A stretch of 64,000 nucleotides of DNA, taken from Mesorhabditis belari. Lineage: Eukaryota > Nematoda > Chromadorea > Rhabditida > Rhabditidae. The translations under genes and the position numbers were made by a program. A model generated the notes under the pieces. That model was not told where the DNA came from. It searched no databases and was given only the letters and a program-made list of their open reading frames with translations. Within the stretch, counting starts at the first letter, position 1, and each line of letters begins with the position of its first letter. The stretch is from the NCBI GenBank assembly GCA_958450365.1, contig CAUEEP010000897.1, positions 212,501 through 276,500 on the forward strand, given 5' to 3'. Of this stretch, positions 1 to 13,100 are shown one piece after another.

Positions 1-337
1 TGGTAATTGAGTGTAAATTGAGTAAATTGAATTTTTAGAATAAATTGAGTTTTTCACAAACTTTTGTGAAGCTTTCTTGAAAGAATCAAAACTGAAATGT
101 GGTTCTAACACATTTCTAATGTCCAATACATGTCCAGTAGATTCGAAAACTGTTAAATAATGAAGATTTTCTGATCGTTAAATAAGAACAACTGGGATTT
201 GACTCCTTTTGGTGAAATGAATCAATTTTTTGGAATTACTGGAGGATTCAGTTGGGATTACTCGAGTATTTTGAGTGTAGATGATCGACTGGATTGGGTT
301 GAGGTGAAAGAAAACCGAATTTTCCCTTTAGTCACAA

Positions 338-589
338 TAGTCTAAGCCCAAGCCTAGGCCTGAGCCTAAGCCCAAGCCTAAGCCTGAGCCTAAGCCTGAG
401 CCTGAGCCTGAGCCTAAGCCTGAGCCTAAGCCTAAGCCTAAGCCTAAGCCTAAGCCTGAGCCTAAGCCTGAGCCTAAGCCCAAGCCCAAGCCTAAGCCTA
501 AGCCTGAGCCTAAGCCTGAGCCTAAGCCTGAGCCTAAGCCTGAGCCTAAGCCTAAGCCCAAGCCTAAGCCTAAGCCTGAGCCTAATCGA
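338..589. repeat. Degenerate interstitial telomere-like array (GCCTAA)n
   Basis: About 40 tandem hexamers, mostly GCCTAA and GCCTGA with some GCCCAA. GCCTAA is the complement of TTAGGC, the telomere repeat known from most nematodes. The block is internal and degenerate. The long minus-strand glycine/leucine-rich frame across it is a by-product of the 6 bp period. Confidence 0.85.
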
Positions 590-915
590 ATAAAACTTAG
601 TAAACTGTAAAAATAATCTAGAAAGTCGAGTTTATTCGAATTTCTTGACGTTTCTTGACGTTTTCTTGACGATTTTTTCGCATAAATCAATTTAGAGAGA
701 GCTAAACGCAAAGAATCCCGCAAAAAAAGGGAAATTGAGCTTTTTGACAAGAAGATCTTGCTATCTAAGCTTCTCTAACGTTATATTTTTGTTGACGAGT
801 GCTCAAAAGTTCATAAATATTAAACATTCTATATCTTCTTCTCAAAAATTTGCCAATAACTACCATAATCCTATCTATCTTTTACAATGAAATACGGAAA
901 CAGATGCACTGGCTT

Positions 916-1046
916 TCAGAAGCTCAGAAGCTCCTTCAGAAGCTTAGAAGCTCTTTCAGAAGCCCAGAAGCTCCTTCAGAAGCTTAGAAGCTCTTTCAGA
1001 AGCTTAGAAGCTCTTCCAGAAGCTCAGAAGCTCCTTCAGAAGCTCT
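916..1046. repeat. Minisatellite, AGAAGCTC/CTTCAGAAGCT units
   Basis: Tandem copies of a roughly 22 bp unit built from the palindromic half-motif AGAAGCT. It lies just upstream of the first recognised kinase-gene exon. Confidence 0.8.
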
Positions 1047-1179
1047 TTCAAAGCTAGTTTTGAAGCGTTTACTAGCTTTGAAACATCGTTTTGAAACTGG
1101 CATTCTTTAGAGAACAAATTTAGAAATAAACTTTATCATTTCGATTTTCAAAGCATGTGATTTCCTTTTCCGTTTCCAG

Positions 1180-4100
1180 AACGAGCGTCTCCGTTTGACC
1201 TCATCTCCTCCACCTCCCCATTTCCCCTCTCATCCACCCTCTTCAATCGGTCTTCCTCTGCCCACTCCTTCACAAAAAATCGACGATTTTCTTGCATGGA
1301 ATGAAAGCTCGCTGAATGCAACTGTTCAAATTATAAAAGGTAAAACACAATCCAATTCGATTTTCTAGATCCAATTCGTCTATTTGATTGGCTCTCAAAG
1401 AATGGAAATCTTGATGTATCCCACGTGATTCCTCAGCTCATTCCACCCGGTGAAATGAGCATCTATCAACAATTTCTTCACGAATGGCCATCCTTAAATC
1501 GAGAGCAGAAAGTGTTTCGAGCAAAGAAAATCGTTGAGATACACAAGAAGAGAGAAATGGCTAGAGAAAAATGTTATTAGAATTCTATTCTAATCTATTA
1601 TTGAAGATTTCTGTCTACTAAATTTCTTTAGTGGCCGAATTGAGTAGCGAGGAGTTGATTGAAGAGAGCCCGAGAATTGAAACAACGCCAAAACCGAGAA
1701 AGAAAGTGACGACGGTGAAGCCGAAAGAAACGACAACTCCTGCAGGTGAGCACAACACCAACTTTATTTATTTATTAATTATTAAAGATATTAATATTAA
1801 TAAAGTTATTAAAATTTATTTATTAATAGAGTCGATTTAAACTCTTATTTTGGTCATTTACCGATCAGAAAAGTGGCAAAGCTCAAAAAACCATAATCAC
1901 TCTCTACCCAAGCCCAGTTTCACCGCCGCTAAGTCACTGACTCACTGAGTCACTGACTTAAGCTAAGTCAGTGTCTTAAAATGCTTAAGTCACCATCTTA
2001 TCACCAATTTAGGACAATCACTTAGAGTGACCTAGCTACGTCACTGATCTAGCTGAGGTGACTTAGCTAAGTCAGCATTTCGCCACCACTTTAGGACACT
2101 GACTTAAATTTTCCGCTAAATCACTGACTTAGCGTTACTATGGAATCGCTAAGTCCCTGGGAATCGCTAAGTCCCTGGGAATCGCTAGGGGGCTTCTCCT
2201 AGAGGTAACTTACAAGGGAACCCTTTGAAGTTACAGTCTGAGTCTCTTTTCCTTTTGAGTCTGAGAAGCGATTTGATTCCGAGATGCAAACACCCCCTGG
2301 TTAAGGCCATCCCGAAACCGCTTTCAAATCCTACTTATCATAAGCCTTCAAACTTTCTCGAAACAGCAAGCTAGCCTACTTAAAGCCTTGACGCCAACCC
2401 TCCGCTCGGCGTCGTTGGCCTAGTGGATAGTGTGGTAGCGCGTCGGGCTGGAATTTCTGTTTTTTGTCCCTGGCTCGAATCGAATCCCTGGCTGGCAAAA
2501 CTTTTTTGCTTTTTTATTAAGGTATAAGAATTGATTTTTAAGTGTTCTAAAGTCTTTACAAACATTAATTAGTAATATTGGACTGCCTTGCGAGCATCAT
2601 TCTGCAGAAAAAGATCAAATTCTGTTGTCAAAGTGATTTTTGACTCACGGAAGAAGATCTTTCGTAAGTATAGTTGTTTGAAATGACATTGATGTCCTGA
2701 GGCGATTCCAATAATGTACAGTAATCCTCCCGCATCCTGTACCGTAGCCTAAACGGTTAGATCTTGGTTATCGTAACTAGCTTAAGCTAGCTAGCTACAG
2801 GAATCCATAGCCCGAGCTCTAGATCAAGCTCGAGCTCTAGATCAAGCTCGAGCTCTAGATCAAGCTCGAGCTCTCGACTCAAGCTCGAGCTCTAGATCAA
2901 GCTCTAGATCAAGCCCGAGCTCTAGATCAAGCCCGAGCTCTAGATCAAGCCCGAGCTCTAGATCGAGTTCTAGATCAAGCTCGAGTTACGGTAGCTAGAA
3001 CACCTCAATTACTGCTTTTTACTATTGCTAATGCTTTGTTCGCTAGGTTGGTTTCATAAAAAGAAACCGGATTAATTAGAAAAAAGGTTCAGCAATTCTC
3101 TTTTCTAATTTCTCAATGCTTCTCTCAGAGCCGCCACATTTCGTTGTCACCGAACACCTCCCATTGATCACTCTACCAGCTGGACGGACGATCAAATTGA
3201 ATTGCAAGGCGAATGGGACAAACTTACATGTAAATAAACTAGAAATCTATAATATTATTGAAATTTCAGTACGTTTGGCACAAAAACGAGGCCGTTATCG
3301 TACAAGGAAGTCCCAGGGCGACTGGTTACATTTATGGATTGAGAAATCATTCCCTAGAATTGGAGGACTCAGTGCCTTCGGATTCGGGACTCTACAAGTG
3401 CTTGGTAAGGGAAATTTCATTGAAATGTTTTAATTGCTTTGCATAGAGGTTCTTTTTGTAAATTAAGATTGTGCTAAGGTCTGGGTGGCTAAGATGTCAC
3501 TGGTTACAAGGGTTAAATTTGAAATTTGAGAACTAGGTATTAGTGTAGAGTTTTTCAGCTTTTATGACAAGATAAGATGGTTTCTTTGAGCTGAAAAAGC
3601 CTTAATTTCAAGTCCAAAGCCTCAATTTCAGATCCAAAGCCTTAATTTCAGATCCAAAGCCTTAATTTCAAGTCCAAAGCCTCAATTTCAGGTCCAAAGC
3701 CTTAATTTCAGATCCAAAGCCTCAATTTCTGGTCCAAAGCCTTAATTTCAAGTCCAAAGCCTCAATTTCAAGTCCAAAGTCTCAATTTCTTGGCCAAAGC
3801 CTTAATTTCAGATCCAAAGCCTCAATTTCAGATCCAAAATAATCTCGGCTCGATCGAGAGAGAATTCGTGGTGAAAGTCGTGGAAAGACTACGATCAGCG
3901 CCGGTCATTCTGCCGAATGTTCTCAGAAATCAGACTGTTAATGTCAATGGTGAGTCAAAAAGCTAAAAGCTAATAGATTTTCGAGGGCAGCTAGAATTGC
4001 ATGAAGCAGAAATGGGTATTCAGGCCACGATCAACTGATTAGATCTGCCATCTGATCTGATAAAATGCCACAGAATATCCAGGGTGGCCAACAATTAAAC

Positions 4101-7100
4101 CCCCATACTTCAGAAGGCCTAGATTGGCCAAAATTCGGTCAATCGTTCTGATTTTTCTGGAGATAAATCTTAAGTATTTCTCCTAAAACGGTGCCCATTA
4201 TCTAATCGATTCAAGCTTTCAACTTTTATTATATGGCTTTCCGAAGTTGAGAGCCGAGTTTCGCTCGGCACGCTACTCATTTCTAGGGCTTTTGAGCGTG
4301 AGCTTGTCAAAAACTCGTTGAGATTTATCTTTTTTTATGTTAACGAATAAAATTCCACATCCTCTACGCAGTTTGAGGGCAAAAACTCTTGAGAAATGTG
4401 GACCAAAGTGTGTTTTCGTCTGTTTTCAATTTTTTTTTGAGTGAGCTCCCTAATCAAGAGGCATTTTAATCAAATTCGACGACAGAAAAATCGAATTTCG
4501 ATGTGGTTTTTGATCTTCTGTTTCATCTTTTCGATCTATTTAATCTTTTTTTCGTCTTAAATGTAATCATATTCATTAAATAACTTCAAAAAACGGCTCT
4601 CAAAAGCCTTAAATTGGATTTTTTTGGATTTTTTGCGCCTCTCAACTTTGTAAGGTCATATAAAGCTTCTAGAAGCGCCAATCAGTTAGAGGATTGGCTT
4701 GGCTATAGGAGACATACTCAAAAATCATCTCCAAAAATTTCAAACGGATTCATTGAGTTCTCGTTGAGCTAGACTCTCTGAAGGGAGTGGCTGTAGCTCA
4801 GAAGCTGTAGCTCAGAAGCTGTAGCTCAGAAGCTGTAGCTCAGAAGCTGTAGCTCAGAAGCTGTAGCTCAGAAGCTGTAGCTCAGAAGCTGTAGCTCAGA
4901 AGCTGTAGCTCACGGTCATCCAGTTCAAACATGGAGCTTGACCTCTGTGCTACATTTTACCGTTGAAATCCTTTTCTAGGGAGTGCCACGTTCACTTGTG
5001 AAGTCATTTCTGATCTCACTCCGCATATCGTTTGGGTGAAAATGGAGAAAACTGACGGAGAGTATTTCTATTTAAATCAAACCGTTGGAGAGGTGATGTT
5101 CGCCTATGTGCTCATGGATAATTATCCAGTGAGTTGTTGAAATTTGAAAACTCTTTTTGAAAACTCTTTTTGAAAACTCTTTTTGAAAATTCTTTCAGAA
5201 AGCCTACATCACAAACACAGCAAACTCATCAACGTTACGATTGGTGAATGCAACATCAGAAGATCAAGGGATATACGCGTGTATAACCGGGAACTCTTTG
5301 GGAAAGGTTTGCACGAAATAAAGTCGAGTTTTTGAGGAAGAACACAAGAGAACGGAACTTGTTATGGGCTAAAGAAAAAGGCTGCTAAAGAATAGGCTAA
5401 AGAATAGATGATTCTTGGGTACTTTGTGCTTGAAAAGGTAACACACACCATTTCTAGTTCACTGAATTTCTTTTTTTCTATCCAACGATGGCTTGATGCT
5501 TGAAGAACTGAGTGAGCTAGATCTTAGACGATGTCTTAGACCTAGACGATGAAGAACTGAGTGAGCTAGATCTAGTTTTTTCATTTACCCATAAAGAACA
5601 AGGCTATCATATGCCGAAGTGATACTTTAAGCCCGTTAAGGTAGGTAGGTCGTGTTTTAAAAGACATTTGCTCATCTAAACTCTAAAAAAAATCGCGATT
5701 TTTCGCGGAAAATGTGGCATTTGCAATCCCAAAAAGTCATTTCGGGCCAACGAAAGTGCGACTCTCAACTTTGAAAGTCTATATAAGAATTGTGCGTGCT
5801 CCAATCGACTTCATGTTGAGCACTGCTGCAGCAAGCCTAGTCAAAATTTACCTATAAAATTTACAGAGAGATTCCTTTGAATTTGGTTGAGCTAGAGTTT
5901 TGGAAGCGATTCCCGAGAATTCTGACGTACCCTAGAATCTAGTGGATCTTTTACCCTAACCCTATCACTGAATTTATAAGCTAGTACTCAAAACTCTGTG
6001 GATTTTCCTTCCGTAACCCTTCACCCTTACTATTTTCCCTTTCAGGCGATGGCCAACGCAAGCCTCATCGTTAATGAGTTTCGCACTTTGACTCTACCCA
6101 CTGGAAAGGTGAAAATCTTCAATCTAATATTTATAAAAGGGGAAGTGTCTGTCCATCTGTCCGTCCGTCTGTCCGTCCGTCTGTCCGTCTGTCCGTCCGT
6201 CTGTCCGTCCGTCGGTCCGTCTGTCCGTCCGCCTGTCCGCCTGTCGGTCTGTCCGTCCGTCTGTCCGTCTGTCCGTCTGTCTGTCCGTCTGTCCGTCCGT
6301 CTGTCCGTCGGTACGTCTGTCTGTCCGTCCGTCTGTCCGTCTGCCTCTCTGTCCGTCCGTTTGTCCGTCCGTCCGTCTGTCTGTTCTCGGTTGCCCATGG
6401 GCCAATTTGCATGATTTTTAGTTTGTTAGCCTTAGAATTTTATATAGTTGTGCATCTCATATTTCGTTTTTCAAAAAGCAAAACTCACAACACAGCCAGG
6501 AATCAAACCCGGCTCGTTTGTGCTGTAGAAAAGCGGGCTCCCGACCGCGTCACGATGACTATGCGTCACCTAACCAGAAAAACCAGCTATCACGGTTTTT
6601 CAGCTGTTTCCCCAATAAATCGAAATTGCAGGCTCAATCTCAAGGCGTCCCATTATCGATTCTCATCCTATCACTGATCTTCATTTTCCTCCTGTTTTTG
6701 TTGTGCAGTGAGTTTTTTTTTCATTCGAATACCTGAATTCCGAATTTTCAGTGCTTTTATTGACTTACTACCTCTGCATGAAAATAAATCGAAAAAAAAT
6801 GGAGGAAGCGACGAAATTATTGCCGAGAAGGAAAAAAGTCAGGAAATCTAGCGTACATAAATACCGTAATCCAGGTTGTTGTTCGTCAAAAGGATCATGG
6901 CGGAACGCGTACCGGATGGTCCGATCTACCGTCAACCTATCAAATTCAAATCATCGATCAAAATCCGCATCAAAGAGCTGCTGGAGGTAGTGTAGCTTCT
7001 TTGTCTTTCGTATTTCTTCCTTCCCCAAAAAGGCGCCGATAGCTCAGTGGTAAAGCATCAGCCTGGTAAGCAGAACGTCGGGGTTCGATTCCTCCTCGGT

Positions 7101-10100
7101 TCAAGATTCGTTCCGATTCATTTTTTGACTTTATTTACTTTATTAGGTGGAACAAGACAATCGCATATCTCGTCAGATCTCACCATCAATTGTGAGTACG
7201 AGATTGAGGAGGACCCAGGATGGGAGATCGATCGTTCCAGGTATTGATCACTCAAGATAGCAAAGACACTTAAATATAAGAAACCAGTGTTTTCCAAAGG
7301 TATCTTCAGGCACTGGTCTGGTCTTGGAACAAAATTTCAAGATCAGATCAGTCCATGGCCAGACCAAAGCCCTGGATATGCTTTTGGCCTCGGTGCTGCA
7401 GAGCTGGACCTCTAGGCCAGAACCGGACCTCTAGGCCAGAGTTGGACCTCTAGGCCAGAGCTGGACCTCTAGGCCAGAGCTTTATCGCCTAGAGCCAGAG
7501 TGTTGCTGGCCTGGCTAACCATCTAACCTATAACTTAACCTGACTAGCGCGGCGCGTAATGGCCGAGTGATTGGCACACTCGCACCGAGTGCCAGAGGTC
7601 AAGGGTTCGAATCCGCCTCCGGTCAAACCGCTCGGTTTCTCGCTCGTGTTCAATGGCGTAAAAGACCAGCTTCTACCAGCTTTGCTATTCTTAATAGATA
7701 GATCTAGATAGTTAAAGATCTTTCTAGAGCTTGCTTACGATATAGACAGTAGTAAATATTGCTAAATTAAAAAATGTTTCAATCTTTTCCAGAATCAAAC
7801 TCGTTGACCAACTCGGCGAGGGTGCTTTCGGCGAAGTGTGGCGCGCGATTCTCACCGTCAAAAAGGAAGACTATCCAGAAGGGGCTATTGTAAGCAATTT
7901 ATCTAAAACTTGTCTTATTCATCATCGAAGAAAAGCATTTACTCGATTTCCAGGACCCAGTTCCTTTTGATCAACCAGTTGCCGTGAAACGTCTAAAATC
8001 GACGGCGCACGAGCGCGAGCTAAGGGATTTAGTCTTGGAGATGACGATCTTAAAGGTGATTTTAGATTTTTCGATTTTATTTGATTATCTCTTTAGACTC
8101 TTGATGAGATGGATTACACCCGGGGAAAGGAGAACGTTTTACGATTGCTCGGTTGTTGCACAGGAGTCGGGCCATTGTTGGTGGTGCTTGAGTTGTGTCC
8201 GCATGGGAATTTAAGGTTTTGTTTTGAAAACTTTAAGAAGAATCCTTTTGTACTAGTTGATTTACGAGAAAAGCTCTTTTCCAGAGACTTCCTCCGAGCT
8301 CATCGACCCCGCGAGGACTCTGAGCCCACTTCACCACATTCAACCGCTTTCCCCGGCGACTATCTAGAGCCAAGAAAGGTAGAAATTTTGGTAGTAAAGG
8401 AAAATAGGATTAGCAAGTAAACTAGGGTTGTGATTGTGCTAAAAGCAGGGCCAGGAGGCGAATCTAGGCTTTTCTGGGGCTCTTGAATTTGCTACAGGCT
8501 CAGCTCCTCGCCTGGCCTGGTTTACAAGGGAAAAGCAATGGTAGAATGTGACCAAATGAGATAATCCATAGACCTATCGACGCAGAATTTCACGCTAATT
8601 CCGAATTTGCTTTCCGTTTTTGCCAAATGACTTTGGATAAAAAGTTATACGTGTTTTAAGTTTAGTTTTAGTTTTAGAGTGAAAATGCGAAGATTTAGCC
8701 TTAGCCTGGCCTTAGCCTGGCCTTAGCCTGGCCTTAGCCTGGCCTTAGCCTGGCCTTAGCCTGGCCTTAGCCTGGCCTTAGCCTGGCCTTAGCCTGGCCT
8801 TAGCCTGGCCTTAGCCTGGCCTTAGCCTGGCCTTAGCCTGGCCTTAGCCTGGCCTTAGCCTGGCCTTAGCCTGGCCTTAGCCTGGCCTTAGCCTGGCCTT
8901 AGCCTGGCCTTAGCCTGGCCTTAGCCTGGCCTTAGCCTGGCCTACAGACTTTATTGCTGATTACAGACTTTACTAAAAGCTCTGGCTCTAAAGTCAAGAC
9001 AAAAACTTTAGCCAAGAGAGCGGATTTTGATCGATCCACTCACTCAGCGACATCTCGTCGATTTCGCCTATCAGGTTTCCAACGGGATGCTCTTTTTGAG
9101 TAGTAAACAGGTGAATTTTTGATCTGAATGATGAGGAGACACAAATGATTCTATGAAAATTCTCCTTTTACTCCTCCTTTTACTATTCTCAGATCATTCA
9201 CCGAGATCTTGCCGCTCGAAATGTGCTTGTCGCTGAGGATTTTGCGATGAAAATCTCGGATTTTGGACTTTCACGGAACACATCGAGTTCAAAGGATTAT
9301 TATAGGAAACGGGTAAAGAATTATTTTAATTTAAAAGCTGATTCAAAGCTGAAAGCTGATTCAAATTGATGCTGATGCTGATTCTGATTCAAATGATTCA
9401 AAAATCGACTCTACTTTAGGGTAACGGACGATTGCCGATCAAATGGATGGCTCCTGAGGCGCTTGAAGAGCACATGTACACCACAGAAAGTGATGTGTAA
9501 GTGAGAGAATATGGGAATCTAAACTCGGCTACACTTTAGCTGGTCCTTTGGCATCCTTTTGTGGGAGATCATGACCCTTGGTGGCACTCCGTATCCAACC
9601 ATTCAAATGCATCACTTGTATGATCGTTTGAAAGAGGGATATCGAATGGAGTCACCGCACAATTGCCCGCAAGAGATCTACAATGTGATGCTGGGGTGTT
9701 GGCAGGTGGGAAAGATGAAGGAAAGATGAAGGAAAGATGAAGTAAATGAAGACATGAATTTGTAGGATGTGCGCGAGAGAAGACCGTCTTTTTCGACAAT
9801 TTGTGACTATCTTCAATGGATGTTGGAAGAGTCGGATCGAGCTGCGGCCGCGATGAATGAGGTTCGAGGAGCCTAGAGATTCTAGGAGCCTAGAGATCCA
9901 TTCATAGAATCTTGCTCTCCTGGCTCAGGTCAAGTCAGATCGTAGACTGACTTCTAGACTTCTTTGCTGACTGACTTCTTTGCTGACTGACCTCTTTGCT
10001 TGATCTAACCTTTGCTTGATCTAACCTTTGCTGACTGACTTCTTTGCTTGATCTGACCTTTGCTTGATCTGAGCGCGGGTCCAGATTTCGTTAAATCAAG

Positions 10101-13100
10101 CAAAATGCAATCAAGCAAAGCAATTTCCTAGTTTCATCCGAAAATTCGCAATTTTGATGGAATAACTTCTTTCAAATTGAAAATTTTTGCTAGCTCTTTG
10201 CTTTTTTAGAAGCCTAGATACAATTCTGTGTTTGCACATATAAAAATGATTTTCATTGGATAACAGATTGGCCAGAAAAGCTGGATAGTTGGCGTTCAAT
10301 GTTTAGGATGGTTGTGGTTACTGTTCTGTCATCCAATGAAAATCATTTTCATATGTGCAAACGCAGAATTGCACCTAGTTTCTAAAAAAGCTAAGAGCTA
10401 GCAAAAATTTTCAATTTAAAAGAAGTTATTCCATCAAAATTGCGAACTTTCGGATGAAACTGGTAAACATTGCTAGATGTTTACCAGTTTCATCACGCTC
10501 AGCAACTCGCGCCCACGTCTACATAGTGGCCCATTATTAGAAGGGCAGATAAAAAGAGGTCACCCTGAGCAAAAATTCACTCCGTTTTCAAGAAGCCGAA
10601 GTTTAACCTGGACTTTTTCCTTGTCTAACAACTGAACTGTGTTTCTCAATTTGCATTTCGAAAACAGATGATATTTTTGGCTTTCAGATCGAAAGCCAAG
10701 CCTCCGATTCATCACAAACCGATCTCGACAATCTTGCCCCCGCTCCACCACGAGAGATCGATGGATCAACGATCCCTAGACGAAAAGCTCGCCCACTTTC
10801 AGCTCCAGTTGTTCTACCAACGGAGGTAAACGTTTTTGGATTAGAGAAACATTATTGACTAAACAAACAGATTAGAGAAACAAGCCAAATGGTTTCCAGG
10901 GAATTCCGCACTCAATCTGCGATGATGATGATGATGAGAGACGAGATGATGACGAGGACGATGACGAAGATGAGGGGCCATTGATTGTGAATGGACAACC
11001 CGTTGAGGGGATACCATTGCTGCCTACAAGTCGGTCTAAACAATCCAGCATCAGAGTTTCAGAGGCGAATTCAGTAGGGAAAATTGCTTACAAAATTTGC
11101 AGGCAAGTCATCATCCTCTTCAACGAGTACTCCAAAAAAGAAAATCTCTTCGAGTTCATCAAGTTCATCAAACGGTGATCATCCGGGTCGACGTGTACCC
11201 CCACCATTGCCGACAAGGGAAAGCCAACAAAATGAGATGATGAGTACGTTTAAATACTACTTACAAGGGAATTGTCTGAGCTCGAAGTCCCGGGATCGAT
11301 TGGAAAGAAAGTGATAACATATTAGGGTTGGAAAGAAAGTTCTCGGAAAAAGTTTGACTGGAATTTCTTCAAAAACGAATCCACCAATTCAAGAGCATTT
11401 TGTTCTATTCTTTACTTTTACTCTATTCAAGTTTGAAGTCAATTCTTTACTTCTTTACTCTATTCAAGTGGACTCCAAGAAATTACTCGTAAAAAATGAG
11501 TGCAGCTTTCCCATAAAATTTTAGAGATTTTTGAAAAATGATTATTTTCCAGCTTAAGCTTACTTTAGCTCACTTTTTGCACGAGGAAAACAAGAAGGGG
11601 GGGGGGGGTTTTGGGGAGTTTTTTTTTTGTGGGGTTTTTGTTTTGAAGAAGAATAAAAAAAAAAAAAAATTTTTTTTTTTTGTTTTTTTTTTTGTTTTTG
11701 TTTTTAAAAAAAAAGAAAGGGGATGGTTTGGGATTTTTTTTTTAAAAAAAGAAAAAAAAAAAAGGGGTCCTTTATAAGGTAAAGCTAGCATAAAGCTCTT
11801 AAATCTCATAAAGCATAAAGCATAAAGCCGAATCAAAAGAAAAGAATCAAAAGAAATCAGTTTTGAATCCCGAATAAGGCTTTTCTCGCTGTCGGGCAGA
11901 GATGAGCTCGTGGCCTAGTGGATAAAGGCTTAGTTCTGTGAAACAGCGATCGTTTTGCCCTTGGGTTCAATTCCACGCACATGTAAAATATTTTGTTTCT
12001 TTTTTTTGCCCGGGTGTGCATCGATGTAACCACTGAAAGCGCCAAGAAAACTGACAAAATTACTGAAATTGATCTGCTCCAAAGTGTTTATTGGTGATTG
12101 AAAGTAACTTTAATATATTCTCTCGTTTTCCCGGTTGAAAACTTGTATCGCAGAGCGTCCTATAGGCAAAAATGTTCAATTTCTTTCATTTTATTATAAT
12201 TTAGTTTACTTTAAAAACGAATATTATCAAGAATAGCAAAAAAATAAAAAAGAAATTTTGCATTTTCTGGGTGGAATTGAACCCGAGGGCAAAACGATTG
12301 CTATTTCACCAGAACTAAGCCTTATCCACTAGGCCACGAGCTCATCTCCGCCCGGCAGCGAGAGAAGCCTTATAAAGAATCAAAAGCCTTATAAAATCAA
12401 AAGAAATCAGTTTTGAATCCCGATTTTTCATGCCAGATTCCTCGCGTTTCCTTGGCTATTAGCGGCTAATTTTTGTGGCGTTTTGTTCGCCATTGCCGAT
12501 TCCATGTTATGCACTGTGTTTCCAGTCGATTCCGAACTTTGAGCCGACTTTGAGCTCAGACCATTCCCTTGTTAGTTATTTTTGGGTGTTTGTCAGCGTC
12601 TCATTTTCACAATTCATTCACAGCCTTCTCCCCACTCCATCGTCCTCCCATTCATTCAATGACAGCCGATTCGGCTCTTGGCTCTCCTTCATGGATCTCA
12701 TCAAATCACAATTCACATTTCCCCTTATCTTTATCCGACAGCGAGTATGCAATCCCAATAATCGGTATGGTGGAGGGAAGCTTTTAATATTTTTTCTACG
12801 TTTAATTACTTTCGAAAAGATGGGCTTGAACTATCGTGAACTATTTTAAAAGCGATTATACTAACTAAAAGAAAAGACGACTTAAAAAGCTACTATTAGG
12901 TTGGCGGGGGAATAATGCGAATTTTTAACTTATGCTCTTGGAAAAGTAATGGCCGATAAACAGAGGAAACAAAGAAGAGATAGTAACAAAGAAGAGATCG
13001 TAACAGAGAAGCAGAGTGTGTTTGCTTACACAATCAGAATATTATTCGAAATTCGAAACATTTGTTATCAAAAAATGACGGAACAAAAATTCCTTATTCG

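Larger units (their letters stand above)
1..1179. other. 5' flank or intron of the receptor kinase, repeat-bearing
   Basis: I see no supported exon here. The stretch holds a degenerate GCCTAA array (338-589) and a GAAGCTC/CTTCAGAAGCT minisatellite (about 916-1046). The signal-peptide exon of the receptor kinase was not found, so it lies upstream of the window or is too short to recognise. Confidence 0.6.
11838..12424. mobile_element. Composite element: tRNA-like pair inside ~29 bp direct repeats
   Basis: A 29 bp sequence (AATCAAAAGAAATCAG, then TTTTGAATCCCGA) occurs at about 11839-11868 and 12390-12421 in the same orientation. Between the copies lie two tRNA-like units in opposite orientation (11904-11980 + and 12271-12344 -) with their flanks. 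The layout resembles a mobile tRNA-derived element or a duplicated insertion site; no protein is encoded. Confidence 0.55.

Noticed and set aside
3599..3838. CRISPR-like array
   Set aside because: Direct tandem 20 bp copies with no unique spacers, in a eukaryotic intron. The same holds for the other arrays in the window.
6042..6414. Several overlapping frames ([18 protein letters not shown]) that look like repeat proteins
   Set aside because: They are readings of one GTCCGTCT array in different phases and strands, with no start context or homologue.
10981..11178. Read-through frame ending in FEFIKFIKR as the receptor terminus
   Set aside because: The other frame after 11103 has a Ser-rich stretch with PPPLPTR and joins in phase to two more exons, so the read-through is more likely an unspliced form.
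12475..12849. 124-codon + strand frame
   Set aside because: Overlaps the kinase exon 12597-12764 in a different frame; the spliced frame continues the tail in phase at both ends.
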